Both the position numbers and the translations under genes were made by a program. From contig DLHF01000002.1 in the NCBI GenBank assembly GCA_002483085.1, positions 1 through 64,000 of the forward strand: a stretch of DNA of 64,000 bases. Direction: 5' to 3'. The stretch's first letter is position 1; every line of letters begins with the position of its first letter. Under the pieces are notes generated by a model, which had not been told where the DNA came from, did no database searches, and was given only the letters and a program-made list of their open reading frames with translations. Below, in pieces: positions 44,593 to 54,031 of this stretch. Source of the DNA: Ignavibacteria bacterium UBA7675 (GTDB taxonomy: Bacteria; Bacteroidota; Ignavibacteria; Kapaibacteriales; UB7675).

Positions 44593-47500
44593 ATGAAAAT
44601 TCGCGGATTACTTTTATGTATTGTCCTGCTGGCTGCAAGCGTTGCAGTTCGCGCGTCGCGTGTCGACGATGCATGGCAGGCGCTGAAGGAAAATCGTCAG
44701 GAAGATGCGCTGAGCGCCTTTGAATCTGCGGTCAAAGAAGACCCAAACAACACTCGTGCTTATCTCGGCCTGATGTACTACCACAATATGAACAACAACA
44801 GCAGCGGTGCTTGGCAAGCATTTGAGCAGGTGTTGCGCATCGAAAAAAACTACTATCCCTATGCTTATGCCGAGGGTGTGGCGGCGATGATCTACAACAC
44901 ACCCGGCAAAACCGACGAAATTTTTGAAAAACTGCACAATCGCGTACTTTCCGATCCCGAAGCGCCGGGTATGTTGCAAGGGCTTGCAGCCGAACATATC
45001 GGTATGCGCCTGCAAAACGATGGCAAAATAAGCGAAGCAAAAGAGATGTTTGCCCGTGTTGGCAGCATTGATACCTGGAACCTCATCGGTCCGTTTGAAA
45101 ATATATCGGCTTCTGGCTACAATGCTGTCTACGCACCCGAAAAAGAATTCAATCCGTCGGCAACCTATACAGGTACCTCGGGTGTTCCAGTACGGTGGTT
45201 CCCGATTACGGCATCGCGCTACGACAGATGGACGGACTTAACACTGTACTTTTACTACTCGCATGCAGTGTACTACGCAAACAGCTTTGTCTATTCGCCC
45301 GAAGAGCGTACCGCCGATCTCCGCGTGGGAACATCCGGATTTTTTAAGGTGTTTCTGAACGACGATGTAGTGATGGAAACAGAAGACGAGTTCAACAATG
45401 ATATAGACACCTACGTTGCTACCGTCAAATTGCAAAAAGGCTGGAATAGGGTGCTGATCAAGTGCGGATATTCGGAGATAGACCGCTGCAACTTCCTCGT
45501 GCGGTTCACCGATGCAGCCGGACATCCGCTGAGCGGGCTGAAAACTTCTGCTGAACAACAAGCCTACAAATCGCATCCAGGTACTCCGATCACTCTTAAA
45601 AATGTTTTTGCTGAAGACTTCTTCCGCGACCAGATCAAGCAACATCCGGATCGTATGGAAAACTATTTACTCTTGGCCGATTGCTATCTACGCAATGACA
45701 AGGGAGTAGAAGCAGAACGCACACTGAATGAAGCGCTGAAAAGCGCGCCGGATGCTATTATTCTGCTCGACCATATGCTGGAAGCCTATATACGCGGGCG
45801 CAAATACGATGAAATAACAACTACTTTAGAGAAAATTGCTTCTCTGAAAGTAGATGTGCCCAGTGCACTCCAGTACAAGATCGGCGAGCAAATGTCGAAT
45901 GAAGAATATGAGCAGGCCGAAGAACTCATCAACCGTTTGGAGCGCTTTATCCCCGGCTCCGAACGCATCTATGCGCTGCGCATTGGCTTGTATTCATCGA
46001 AGCAGCAGGTAGAGAAAATTCTGGAAACCAGCGAAGAAGCATTTAAAAAATATCCCGACAATTTTCAGTTTATGAAAATGGCGGCACTTATTGCAGCACA
46101 GGTGCACAACGACAAGGATAAATCTTTACAAATTCTGAAAGACTATCTCGACCGCAATTACACCGACGACGCGATATATGCTGTGGCCGATGAATACCTC
46201 GACCGTGGAAAATTTGAGAAATGGGAAGAAATGTACCAGAAGCTGTTTGAGCTTAAGCCCGCTTCTCCCGGTTATTACTACCGCATGGCCACAACCTACT
46301 TTAGCAAACAGCTCTACGATAAGGCTGAGCAATCGCTGAAAAAAGCGCTGGAAATATGCCCGGCTAATGCTTCGTACTATGCGAAACTTGGCGAGATTTA
46401 TAGAATCCGCAATGAGGTGGAAAAGGCGAAAGAAGCCTACCGCATGACATTGACCTACAACCCAACAGATTACGATTCGCGCGCCGTGCTCCGCGAAATT
46501 GAGGGTAAAAAGTCGATTTTTACGCAATTTTCTTCGATTAGCGTCGATAGCCTCGTCCGTACAGCTCCGTCGTCCGAGGATTATCCGAATGATCCTGCTA
46601 TTATCCTGCTGGACGACGTAAAGCGCGTGGTGTATGATGGCGGCTCTTCGGAAACGCTCCAAGAGATGCTTGTAAAAGTGTTCAACAAGCAGGGAATTGA
46701 CAATTTCAAGGAGTATTCCCTTGGCTATAATTCTCACGCTGAAGCACTGAACATTGAAAAAGCTGTAGTTATCAAAAAAGATGGAAGCGAAATCAAAGCC
46801 GACATCAGCGGCGGACAAATCGTGTTCAAATCGCTCGAAGAAGGAGAGGCCATCTATATTAAGTGGCGGAAGAAAAATTACTACACAGGTAAACTCCACA
46901 ATCATTTCTGGGATACGTACTATTTCAACTATTACTATCCCGTTGCTAATGTGCGCTATGCGCTGCTTGTGCCCACGGACTACAAATTCCGCTATAAAGC
47001 CCGCAATATGCCTACCGAACCAAAAATTTCCGAAACGGAAGACGGCAAGATGCATTTTTGGGCTTTGAGCAACGAGCCTGCCATCGAATACGAATCAGGT
47101 ATGCCTTCGCTCGATGAAATTGGCAAAGTGCTTACCATATCCAGCATCGAGGACTGGACCTTTATGGTAGATTGGTACCGCGATCTGGCTCAGACGAAAA
47201 CACGCAGCACCTACGAAATCGAAGAAAAAATGAAGGAAATTCTCGCTAATAAAGGTTCGATGAGCGAGGATGATATTCTGCGCGAGGTCTATGAATTTAT
47301 TACTGAATACATCCGCTATAGCAGTGTGTCGTTCAGACAATCCGGCTGGATCCCGCAAAAAGCCCGCGATGTGTATGTCACCAAAATCGGCGATTGCAAA
47401 GATGTGGCCACATTGTGTATTTCTATGCTCCGCGAAGCAGGCATTCCCGCCAACTATGTTCTGGTAAAAACTTCGATGAGTAGCCGTGCCGCAGCAGACC

Positions 47501-48357
47501 TGCCAATGCCCGATTTTGACCACTGTATCGTAAGTGTCGACACAAAAAAAGGTCCGAAAATTCTCGACCTTACGGCCAACAACTTTCCGATTGGCTCTGT
47601 TCCGGAAATGGATATCGACGGTTTTGCTCTGCTGATTAAGCCCGGTGTTACAGCTCCGACCCGGCTTACACAGTCGAACTTTACGCCGCGTGCTATTCAT
47701 GTGAATACCGTCATGACAGTGGAAGAAAGTGGCCATGTCAATTTCGATCAAAAAACCGTTTTCAGCGGGTCGATGAGCGCTTATCTGCGCGACTTTTTCC
47801 GCCATAAAGGTAAAAACGAACAGGAAAAAGCAATTATCGAGTCGCTCGGATCGGATTATCCCAATGTAAAGCTCGGTCAGTTCAGCTTTAGCAACCTCGA
47901 CACTATTACTCCTACACTCGGCTTTAATGTCTCGTTTGATGTGCCGGAGTTCGTCAACGATATGGGTCGGTTTAAAATTCTGAAGTCGGGGTGGGCATAT
48001 GGTAAATCATCGGACGAAGCCCTTGCATATGAGGAACGCACGTATCCCTACGAGTATTACCCTGGTACTGATACCGTGCGCGAGACATTAGAGATTCGCC
48101 TGCCTCAGGGCTATGTTCCTGTCGATCTGAAAGACGCCAACCTGAGCTCGTCCATCGCTGATTACTCGGCAAAGTACAGTTTTAAGAATGGTGTTATTAC
48201 AGCGACCCGTTCTTTTATCAATAAAAAGAACATGGTGACAACCGAAGAGTTTGCGGCGTTCAAGAGCTTTTACAACAGTGTGGTAAAAGAAGATACAAAG
48301 CAATTGCTCATAGAAAAGCAGCCAGAAAAAGAGCAAAAAGGCAAACGCGGTAAGTAA
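44593..48357 (+). CDS. Giant TPR / DUF3857 / transglutaminase-like protein
   Basis: 1254 aa from ATG 44593, behind GGAGG about 12 bases upstream. The signal peptide is KIRGLLLCIVLLAASVAVRA. Order: TPR repeats (30-140), a beta-sandwich region (170-290), a second TPR solenoid (320-640, for example PASPGYYYRMATTYFSKQLY), a DUF3857 domain (about 680-860), a transglutaminase-like core with the catalytic Cys in KIGDCKDVATLCISMLREAGI and downstream His/Asp in PDFDHCIVSVDTKKGPKILDLTA, and a C-terminal beta domain (DUF3858-like). Proteins with DUF3857-transglutaminase are common in Bacteroidota; the substrate is unknown. It ends at a strong terminator. Confidence 0.9.
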   Translation: MKIRGLLLCIVLLAASVAVRASRVDDAWQALKENRQEDALSAFESAVKEDPNNTRAYLGLMYYHNMNNNSSGAWQAFEQVLRIEKNYYPYAYAEGVAAMIYNTPGKTDEIFEKLHNRVLSDPEAPGMLQGLAAEHIGMRLQNDGKISEAKEMFARVGSIDTWNLIGPFENISASGYNAVYAPEKEFNPSATYTGTSGVPVRWFPITASRYDRWTDLTLYFYYSHAVYYANSFVYSPEERTADLRVGTSGFFKVFLNDDVVMETEDEFNNDIDTYVATVKLQKGWNRVLIKCGYSEIDRCNFLVRFTDAAGHPLSGLKTSAEQQAYKSHPGTPITLKNVFAEDFFRDQIKQHPDRMENYLLLADCYLRNDKGVEAERTLNEALKSAPDAIILLDHMLEAYIRGRKYDEITTTLEKIASLKVDVPSALQYKIGEQMSNEEYEQAEELINRLERFIPGSERIYALRIGLYSSKQQVEKILETSEEAFKKYPDNFQFMKMAALIAAQVHNDKDKSLQILKDYLDRNYTDDAIYAVADEYLDRGKFEKWEEMYQKLFELKPASPGYYYRMATTYFSKQLYDKAEQSLKKALEICPANASYYAKLGEIYRIRNEVEKAKEAYRMTLTYNPTDYDSRAVLREIEGKKSIFTQFSSISVDSLVRTAPSSEDYPNDPAIILLDDVKRVVYDGGSSETLQEMLVKVFNKQGIDNFKEYSLGYNSHAEALNIEKAVVIKKDGSEIKADISGGQIVFKSLEEGEAIYIKWRKKNYYTGKLHNHFWDTYYFNYYYPVANVRYALLVPTDYKFRYKARNMPTEPKISETEDGKMHFWALSNEPAIEYESGMPSLDEIGKVLTISSIEDWTFMVDWYRDLAQTKTRSTYEIEEKMKEILANKGSMSEDDILREVYEFITEYIRYSSVSFRQSGWIPQKARDVYVTKIGDCKDVATLCISMLREAGIPANYVLVKTSMSSRAAADLPMPDFDHCIVSVDTKKGPKILDLTANNFPIGSVPEMDIDGFALLIKPGVTAPTRLTQSNFTPRAIHVNTVMTVEESGHVNFDQKTVFSGSMSAYLRDFFRHKGKNEQEKAIIESLGSDYPNVKLGQFSFSNLDTITPTLGFNVSFDVPEFVNDMGRFKILKSGWAYGKSSDEALAYEERTYPYEYYPGTDTVRETLEIRLPQGYVPVDLKDANLSSSIADYSAKYSFKNGVITATRSFINKKNMVTTEEFAAFKSFYNSVVKEDTKQLLIEKQPEKEQKGKRGK

Positions 48358-48380
48358 TAGGTAGGTGTATATACATTCTC

Positions 48381-48406
48381 ACAAGGGCGGTTTCGACCGC
48401 CCTTGT
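48381..48406 (+). terminator. UUCG-loop terminator
   Basis: Perfect 11-bp arms ACAAGGGCGGT / ACCGCCCTTGT closed by TTCG and followed by TGTTTG. It lies 24 bases after the transglutaminase-protein stop. It may also serve the converging CoA-binding gene. Confidence 0.88.
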
Positions 48407-48474
48407 TGTTTGTAGAGCAATTCATGCTGCAAATTTCCCACCATCGCAAGAAGAAGCCGTCTACATCCGAACCT

Positions 48475-48951
48475 TCACTCTACTTCGCTCTCGCCTGTAG
48501 CAGCCTCTTCCTCATTTTCTTCCCTTTTTCTACGTGGAAGGCCGCTCATTTTGTGATCTACGTAGATACAACGATTCTGTACAAATACGATCCCAGCGTC
48601 TTCGGCCAGTTGCTTCGCTTCATTGTTGATAATCCCAAGTTGTAGCCAGATTACCCCAATGTCCCCTCGCTCTTTTCGGCGTTCTACAGCTTCTTCTACA
48701 ATAGGCACCACCTGTTGAGAGGGGCGAAACACGTTGAGTATATCAATGTCTCGTGGCACACTTTTGATATCTGGATAGCACACGCGACCAAAAATCTTGT
48801 CGGCGAAGGGATTTATCGGAACAACGATATACCCTTGGTTTAGCATATAACCGGGTACAGTATGAGCGGGTTTCCACGCATCCCTCGACATGCCATAGAC
48901 TGCAATTGTTGTACTATTTTCCAGAATAGACCGTATATCGGGTTCCATCAT
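48475..48951 (-). CDS. CoA-binding domain protein (YccU-like)
   Basis: 158 aa; the second ATG at 48948 is an equally good start since GGAG lies 6 bases before it. A small Rossmann-type CoA-binding domain fills residues 8-135: TIAVYGMSRDAWKPAHTVPGYMLNQGYIVVPINP, then VDIL-like DIDILNVFRPSQQVVPIVEEA and IGVIWLQLGI..NNEAKQLAEDAGI. The tail is Glu-rich. Proteins of this family bind coenzyme A; some regulate acyl-CoA metabolism, but this subfamily has no fixed role. It lies downstream of bshB1 by 25 bases. Confidence 0.9.
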   Translation of the reverse strand: MMEPDIRSILENSTTIAVYGMSRDAWKPAHTVPGYMLNQGYIVVPINPFADKIFGRVCYPDIKSVPRDIDILNVFRPSQQVVPIVEEAVERRKERGDIGVIWLQLGIINNEAKQLAEDAGIVFVQNRCIYVDHKMSGLPRRKREENEEEAATGESEVE

Positions 48952-48976
48952 GCACTCCGCAGAATAATGGACATAG

Positions 48977-49720
48977 TTAGATTTCCAATAGCACCGATAG
49001 GCTTTTTAATCCAAGCGGTTCTACTGAAGCGAAAGCCTCGGCATATCGTACACCAATCTTTGCACCAAAATACCGTGCTCGTGCTTCTATAAAGTCTAAA
49101 AATTCAGGTCGCGAGATAAATGTTTCATATGCCTCGGTCGCCTGCTCATGATTTTCTACGTGGAATTGCGTGGAATACGCCCTAATAGCTTCTAATTTTC
49201 TGGGGAATTCGTCGGTAATATTTACATAGAAATCAACGGGAAACTCGTAGGTCTGCATATAGCACAACAGGCGTTGTGGTCTGAATGGCTCTTGCCTGCT
49301 CCCATTCTCTTCTGTGACAATTTTCGGCAATCCGCTTTGAAACACAGCTTTCCGTACCAACGAATGAACATCCTCGTGGTCGGTGTGCCGGTCGCTTGGC
49401 CCCGGTAACAGCAACAACGTTGGTTTGAACATCCGGATAGTCTTGATAATTTTTCGGACATTATCCTCATCAACCTTGATATTACCATCGGGCATGCCGA
49501 GATTTACCCTTTCAGATAGATTAAGGACAGCACTTGCTCGATCAGCCTCTTGACGTCGGGTTTCTACGGTTCCTCGCGATCCTAATTCTCCACGGGTACA
49601 ATCGGCAACGACAACGCTACGCCCTTCGCCTGTTAGTTTGGCAATAGTACCGCCACAGCACAATTCTCCGTCGTCGGGGTGTGTTGCAATGACCAAGACA
49701 TCAGTTTTTCGCTCTTCCAT
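48977..49720 (-). CDS. bshB1: Bacillithiol biosynthesis deacetylase BshB1 (LmbE/PIG-L family)
   Basis: 247 aa. It removes acetate from GlcNAc-malate to give GlcN-malate, the second step of bacillithiol synthesis. The zinc site shows as ATHPDDGELCCGGTI (His-Pro-Asp-Asp) and the later HTDHEDVHSLV. The TRGELGSRGT and FHV/Y...PEFLDFIEARARYFGAKIGVRYAEAF segments are characteristic of the BshB1 branch and not of mycothiol enzymes. It follows rpiB by 3 bases, so both are co-transcribed. bshA and bshC are not in the window. Bacillithiol would be the low-molecular-weight thiol here. Confidence 0.93.
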   Translation of the reverse strand: MEERKTDVLVIATHPDDGELCCGGTIAKLTGEGRSVVVADCTRGELGSRGTVETRRQEADRASAVLNLSERVNLGMPDGNIKVDEDNVRKIIKTIRMFKPTLLLLPGPSDRHTDHEDVHSLVRKAVFQSGLPKIVTEENGSRQEPFRPQRLLCYMQTYEFPVDFYVNITDEFPRKLEAIRAYSTQFHVENHEQATEAYETFISRPEFLDFIEARARYFGAKIGVRYAEAFASVEPLGLKSLSVLLEI

Positions 49721-49723
49721 TGG

Positions 49724-50164
49724 TCAGCACCCAGTAAGTGAATGAATCTTCGCTACCCGCTGCTCGTGCCTTCCGCCCTCGAATACAGTGGCCAGAAAGG
49801 CCTCTACAATTGCTTCAGCGGTCTGCTTGTCTACTAATCGCGCTCCCAGAGTAAGCACATTGGCGTTGTTGTGCTTGCGGCTGAGTTCTGCCATTTCTAC
49901 GGTGAGGCAGTTTGCAGCCCTAATCCCTTTCAGTTTGTTCGCTGTAATACTTACGCCAATTCCGCTCCCGCATACCAAAATGCCGTAGTCAGCTTCCCCA
50001 TGTATTATTTTTTCGCAGGCTTGTACGGCGTAGTCGGGATAATCGACAGAATCGATGGAGTGCGTGCCAACATCCTGAACCTCATACCCTGCATGTTGTA
50101 GCTTTTCACCAACGTATTGTTTTAGCTCATAGCCAGCATGATCCGCGCCTATGACGATATTCAT
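49724..50164 (-). CDS. rpiB: Ribose-5-phosphate isomerase B
   Basis: 146 aa; interconverts ribose 5-phosphate and ribulose 5-phosphate in the pentose phosphate pathway. The family signature is intact: IGADHAGYELK at the N-terminus, DVGTHS, VDYPDYA, then the active-site loop GILVCGSGIGVSITANKLKGIRAANC (Cys at the base position) and HNNANVLTLGARL. It is first gene of rpiB-bshB1-CoA-binding gene, directed away from the candidate origin at 50.2-50.6 kb. Confidence 0.96.
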   Translation of the reverse strand: MNIVIGADHAGYELKQYVGEKLQHAGYEVQDVGTHSIDSVDYPDYAVQACEKIIHGEADYGILVCGSGIGVSITANKLKGIRAANCLTVEMAELSRKHNNANVLTLGARLVDKQTAEAIVEAFLATVFEGGRHEQRVAKIHSLTGC

Positions 50165-50289
50165 ATGTTCCCTTTCTATCAGTTGTTAAGAATTTGGAAT
50201 TGTCAAGCATCCCCGGAGTCTATTGCCGGGTTAGAAGTAGTTACCAGTGCGGTATCTTTCTAAAATCGCTGTTTTTAGTGAGTTTTCCA

Positions 50290-50540
50290 TAAGTTTTAAA
50301 CATTTCCCCCATTTATCCACATTTCCCCCATTTATTGTGTGAAAACCCCATTTTTAAAGGGGGAAAGATCCGCATAAGTATGTGGTAAACAGTGTTTATT
50401 CACATACCCTGTTGATAATCCCAATGTTATCCACAATGTTATCCTCATGTTACCAGCGCATAATGTTGAGCTTTTTTCGGCTTAAAATCTACAATGCAAC
50501 AACTTTTTCCACAAAGTTATCAACTTTTCCACACTCAATT
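50290..50540. other. Candidate chromosomal replication origin (DnaA-box cluster)
   Basis: Within 221 bases there are five matches to TTWTNCACA on the plus strand: 50313-50321 (TTATCCACA), 50396-50404 (TTATTCACA), 50427-50435 (TTATCCACA), 50505-50513 and 50525-50533 (both TTTTCCACA). Near matches lie at 50410-50418 (TGTTGATAA, minus) and 50439-50447 (TTATCCTCA). A 15-base direct repeat (CATTTCCCCCATTTA at 50301 and 50320) sits at the left. The region is AT-rich and gene-free, and mnmG, mnmE and two parS-like sites are within 10 kb. No dnaA gene is visible in the window. Confidence 0.7.
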
Positions 50541-51205
50541 CCGACAACAACTAAAAGTAAACCTTAAATGAAGAGAAGGAAAACATCCATCAGTGCATAT
50601 GAAAATACATTCAGTTACTGAAAATATAATCATGTTTCACGATTCTACAGTTTTACGGCTTCCCTGTCTGTTTTTTTCTGTAGTAGTATGGAGCTCTATG
50701 AACAATACATCTACAAACTTCCAACAAAGCGAGATCGACTTTACTATCCTTGTCCCAACTCCTTTTAAATCAACAAGGTAGGTAGTTTGGATTACGAGCA
50801 CCTATCAAACGGTTCTCAATTTCTATCCAAATACCTTTTGGGCATTAGCGAGCTTCCAGAAGGTTTTAGGAGCCATTCCTACCCTGGTGGGTTTTCAGCC
50901 CGCTATGAGCCTTCCTTGTGCTTCATAGAAGCCCTTAGTGAGTAGCAGGCATAGGCTTTGAGAATATAGTGCAATGACAGCAGATCATGCTTTGGATGCT
51001 ATCTGTGGAGGTACTGAGGTACTTTAGTCTTTGTCCGCGCTTTGGGTGTCGTAGAAACGATGCAAAGACGAACGCTCTGCGTGCACATACCGCTGCGTTG
51101 TTATTCGCAGTAGGCTTTTAAACCATACTACCGTTTCTCTACTTATTCCCGTATCTCTCTTGCCCGGCGTCATACCTCTGATAAATCAAATCCTCGCCAT
51201 TTAAA
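50541..51205. other. Gene-free stretch next to the candidate origin
   Basis: About 665 bases with only short frames. The left third is AT-rich and holds a half parS-like TGTTTCACG at 50633-50641. The right two thirds are of average GC and could be a decayed gene or an untranslated RNA; I find no tRNA cloverleaf, tmRNA or other RNA that I can name. Confidence 0.45.
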
Positions 51206-51211
51206 ACAAAA

Positions 51212-51236
51212 GCAGGCTGGTATAATACCAGCCTGC
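51212..51236 (-). terminator. Terminator of serS
   Basis: Arms GCAGGCTGGTAT / ATACCAGCCTGC around a single base, in practice a 10-bp stem with a 5-base loop. On the minus strand it is followed by TTTTGTTTTAAA. It lies 26 bases after the serS stop. Confidence 0.9.
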
Positions 51237-51261
51237 CGACAAGTTGACTTGCTGCATGAGC

Positions 51262-52530
51262 TTATGCTCTGATACGATCGAACCTGCAATATGGGCGCAG
51301 CACTTCTGGGACATCTACACTGCCATCCTCGCGTTGGTAGTTTTCCAACAGACCCACCATCAGGCGCGATGTAGCAAGGCCACTGCCATTAAGGGTGTGC
51401 AGGAGCTCGGGTTTGCCTGTTGCGTCGCGTCTGAAGCGTATTTGAGCACGTCTTGCTTGGAAATCTTCAAAGTTGGAGCAGCTCGATACTTCTAGCCAGC
51501 GTTCTTCGAATGGCGACCACACTTCAAGATCGTATGTTTTAGCGCTCCCAAAGCCCGTATCGCCCGAACACAGTTGTATCACCCGGTACGGCAGTTCAAA
51601 CGCCTTCAGCAGCGTTTCTACATTGTCTACGAGCGATTCTAGTTCGTTGTACGAGTCCTCAGGTTTCACAAACTTTACCAGCTCAACTTTATTGAACTGG
51701 TGAACGCGCAAAAAGCCTTTACTTTCTTTGCCATAACTTCCTGCTTCACGCCGGAAACAGGCCGAAAAGCCGCATAATTTCTTTGTAAGCTCTTTTTCCT
51801 GAAGTATCTCGTTTCTGTACAAGTTGGTAAGAGGCACTTCAGCCGTTGGTATGAGGTATAGGTCGTCATCTTTGCATTTGTACATATCTTCCACCATCTT
51901 GGGTATCTGGCCTGTACCTTTCATCGATTCTTCATTCACTACCATTGGCGGAAGTATTTCTGTATATCCATGGTGTTCTATGTGGTAGTCGAGCATGTAA
52001 TTGATAAGAGCGCGTTCCAGCGTAGCCCCTTTGCCTTTATACACAGGAAAACCGCTGCCACTGATCTTGGCACCGCGTTCAAAATCGAGGATATCCAGAT
52101 ACTTACCAATTTCGATATGATCTTTGCGCCACGATTTTTCTTTGCGGGTGCCCCAAGCTCGGACTTCTACATTGTCGTCTGCTCCTTTGCCTTCAGGTAC
52201 ACTTGTATGGAGCATATTGGGAAGTGTACGCACCAACCGATCTACGTCTTGCTCTGTTTCACGCAGTTTTTCATCCAGCTCTTTGATGTTTTTCGAGACA
52301 CCCTGCATTTCTTCAATAAGGCTGGAGGCATCCTGCTTTTCTTTTTTCAGGCGGGCGATCTCATCAGACACTTTATTACGAGTGCTCTTCAACCCTTCTA
52401 CTTCTTGGATAAGTTCTCGGCGTTCTTCGTCGCGGCGAATCAGTTCATCGAGGTCGGCTTTCTCATTTTTCTGTGCGATGTTGTTCCGCACTTTGTCGGC
52501 ATTGTCTCTTACAAATCGTAGGTCCAGCAT
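51262..52530 (-). CDS. serS: Seryl-tRNA synthetase
   Basis: 422 aa, normal length; charges tRNA-Ser. The N-terminal 100 residues form the long antiparallel coiled-coil arm that contacts the tRNA variable loop (LKSTRNKVSDEIARLKKEKQDASSLIEEMQ). The class II catalytic core follows: motif 2 CFRREAGSYGKESKGFLRVHQFNKVE, the PEDS/Y region, and motif 3 TLNGSGLATSRLMVGLLENYQ. Monocistronic with a strong terminator; transcribed towards the candidate origin. Confidence 0.97.
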   Translation of the reverse strand: MLDLRFVRDNADKVRNNIAQKNEKADLDELIRRDEERRELIQEVEGLKSTRNKVSDEIARLKKEKQDASSLIEEMQGVSKNIKELDEKLRETEQDVDRLVRTLPNMLHTSVPEGKGADDNVEVRAWGTRKEKSWRKDHIEIGKYLDILDFERGAKISGSGFPVYKGKGATLERALINYMLDYHIEHHGYTEILPPMVVNEESMKGTGQIPKMVEDMYKCKDDDLYLIPTAEVPLTNLYRNEILQEKELTKKLCGFSACFRREAGSYGKESKGFLRVHQFNKVELVKFVKPEDSYNELESLVDNVETLLKAFELPYRVIQLCSGDTGFGSAKTYDLEVWSPFEERWLEVSSCSNFEDFQARRAQIRFRRDATGKPELLHTLNGSGLATSRLMVGLLENYQREDGSVDVPEVLRPYCRFDRIRA

Positions 52531-52880
52531 AGTAAGTATCTATCTATGAATAATAAAAGGTTATTTCAGCTTTTGGGAATGATTGTTCTCTTGTGAGTTT
52601 GCAAATTTATGATGTTCGAATAGTAAAGCGAAATATTAATACAGAGATTGTTTTCCAGCTTCTTCCGGTGCTCTTCTCACCCTATGGAGAATGTGCGTTG
52701 GTTCCCGTTTTGTTCTATGTATGTATGCTCATGGTTTCTATTATTCGACATGTGTAGCTATTGCTCCCATTCGATGGAATTCATTTTGATTCCCCTATGC
52801 TATCCCTTTATATTTGAAGGCTTTGCGCTGTTACAGTTCTGTTCGCGAAGTCGGTTGTTTCATCTATGGACAACGAATGA
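52531..52880. other. Intergenic stretch upstream of serS
   Basis: About 350 bases of AT-rich sequence with short frames of no protein character (60-109 codons, rich in Cys, Phe and Ser). It probably holds the serS promoter; I cannot assign one. A dispersed repeat copy follows at 52888. Confidence 0.4.
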
Positions 52881-52887
52881 AGGCGAG

Positions 52888-52966
52888 CAGCGGTCGGACA
52901 ATCGCTTATCGGATAGTGCGACCGGTGACAGCGGCTTTCGCGTGGACGAAGATGCCCGTGCACATA
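52888..52966 (+). repeat. Dispersed intergenic repeat, copy C
   Basis: Core TGCGACCGGTGACAGCG at 52917-52933, identical (as complement) to copies A and B. CGGACAATCG upstream is shared with copy A, and GATGCCCGTGCAC at the right end matches the GCCCGTGC end of all full copies. Confidence 0.78.
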
Positions 52967-53069
52967 CGTCTCATTGAATTTTGTAGACTACTTTGAACGA
53001 TACAGGCATACTTCTTTTCACATTCGGGACTTTCTCGGATGGTGCTTTTGTCGGTAAGATAGGCTCGTC

Positions 53070-53993
53070 CTATCTACGCTCACGCGCCTCACGCAGCAAT
53101 CGTTGTTTTATCATCGACAGGCCATTTTCGATGCCACTCATTTTCATACGCAGATCCGTTTCTGCTTTTAAAGTGACAAGTCCACCATGCTTAGGTCGAG
53201 GTGCGCTTTGAGCCAGTTGCTCGGTGGTAATTGCTTCAATAAGCTCTTTGTTGAACCCAAAGTAATCAGCTATACGCCTTGCAAATTCCCATCTATTTAG
53301 CCAGTCAGCTCCTGCTATATTATAGATACCATAGCGTTTGCGTTTTATAATTCGCTCTACAGCAATGCCCAGATCATCCACCAGTGTTGGATTAGAATAC
53401 TGATCGTTGACAACCTTCACTTTTTCTTCTTTTTCTAACTTTGTGAGCAGCCAAGTGACAAAATCTTGATGGCGTACACTTATAGAACCGTATAGCACAT
53501 TTGTACGAATAATGGTAAAAGGTATATTTCCACCCTTACATACATTCTCACTCGCGAGTTTTGTTTTACCATAATAACCAAGCGGATGAGGTTTATCTTC
53601 TTCCGTATATGGACCTTTAGCGCCGTCGAATATATAGTCGGTTGAAAAGTGGATCAGGTGGGCATCCACTAATCTGCTCATTTGGACAAGATTTTCGACT
53701 CCTTTTACATTGACTACCCAGGCTTCTTGTTTATCCTGCTCACATTTATCCACATTCGTATAAGCTGCAGTGTTTACAATCACCGTAGGACGGATGTTTA
53801 GGCACACCTCTCTGATTTCTCTTCTATTTGTAAATCCTGCAATGAGCACATCCTCTGAAAAATCGGGGACGGGTTCGCGCTCTACAAAAAAGAGTTCGTA
53901 TGGAGTTTCGGCTGTCAATACTTCCTTAATAGCAGAAGCTGTTTTGCTACCTGCTCCAATGATAAGTATCCGCTCTTTCTCTTCTAATCTCAT
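53070..53993 (-). CDS. RmlD-like NAD(P)-dependent sugar-nucleotide reductase
   Basis: 307 aa from ATG 53993, with AGAAGAG just upstream; the frame reaches 54023 across the parS-like site. An extended SDR of the dTDP-4-dehydrorhamnose reductase type: IIGAGSKTASAIKE (nucleotide loop, atypical for the usual GxxGxxG), RPTVIVNTAAYTNVDKCE, HFSTDYIFDG, and the catalytic YYGKTK. RmlD catalyses the last step of dTDP-rhamnose synthesis. No other rml gene is adjacent, so a different sugar or a regulatory role similar to methionine adenosyltransferase beta is possible. Confidence 0.85.
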   Translation of the reverse strand: MRLEEKERILIIGAGSKTASAIKEVLTAETPYELFFVEREPVPDFSEDVLIAGFTNRREIREVCLNIRPTVIVNTAAYTNVDKCEQDKQEAWVVNVKGVENLVQMSRLVDAHLIHFSTDYIFDGAKGPYTEEDKPHPLGYYGKTKLASENVCKGGNIPFTIIRTNVLYGSISVRHQDFVTWLLTKLEKEEKVKVVNDQYSNPTLVDDLGIAVERIIKRKRYGIYNIAGADWLNRWEFARRIADYFGFNKELIEAITTEQLAQSAPRPKHGGLVTLKAETDLRMKMSGIENGLSMIKQRLLREARERR

Positions 53994-54006
53994 TACTCTT
54001 CTATGA

Positions 54007-54022
54007 TGTTTCACGTGGAACA
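54007..54022. other. parS-like ParB/Noc-family binding site 1
   Basis: TGTTTCACGTGGAACA, matching the broadly conserved parS 16-mer with one arm substitution (GGAACA for GAAACA). It sits in the 39-base gap between mnmG and the RmlD-like gene, just upstream of that gene's start. Confidence 0.8.
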
Positions 54023-54031
54023 ATCGTTGTT

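Noticed and set aside
46126..47055. 309-codon open frame opposite the transglutaminase protein
   Set aside because: Lies inside a long gene with clear DUF3857 and TPR content; its translation is low complexity.
50801..51205. Possible structural RNA beside the candidate origin
   Set aside because: I could not find a tRNA cloverleaf, tmRNA, RNase P or SRP core; it remains unassigned and not claimed.
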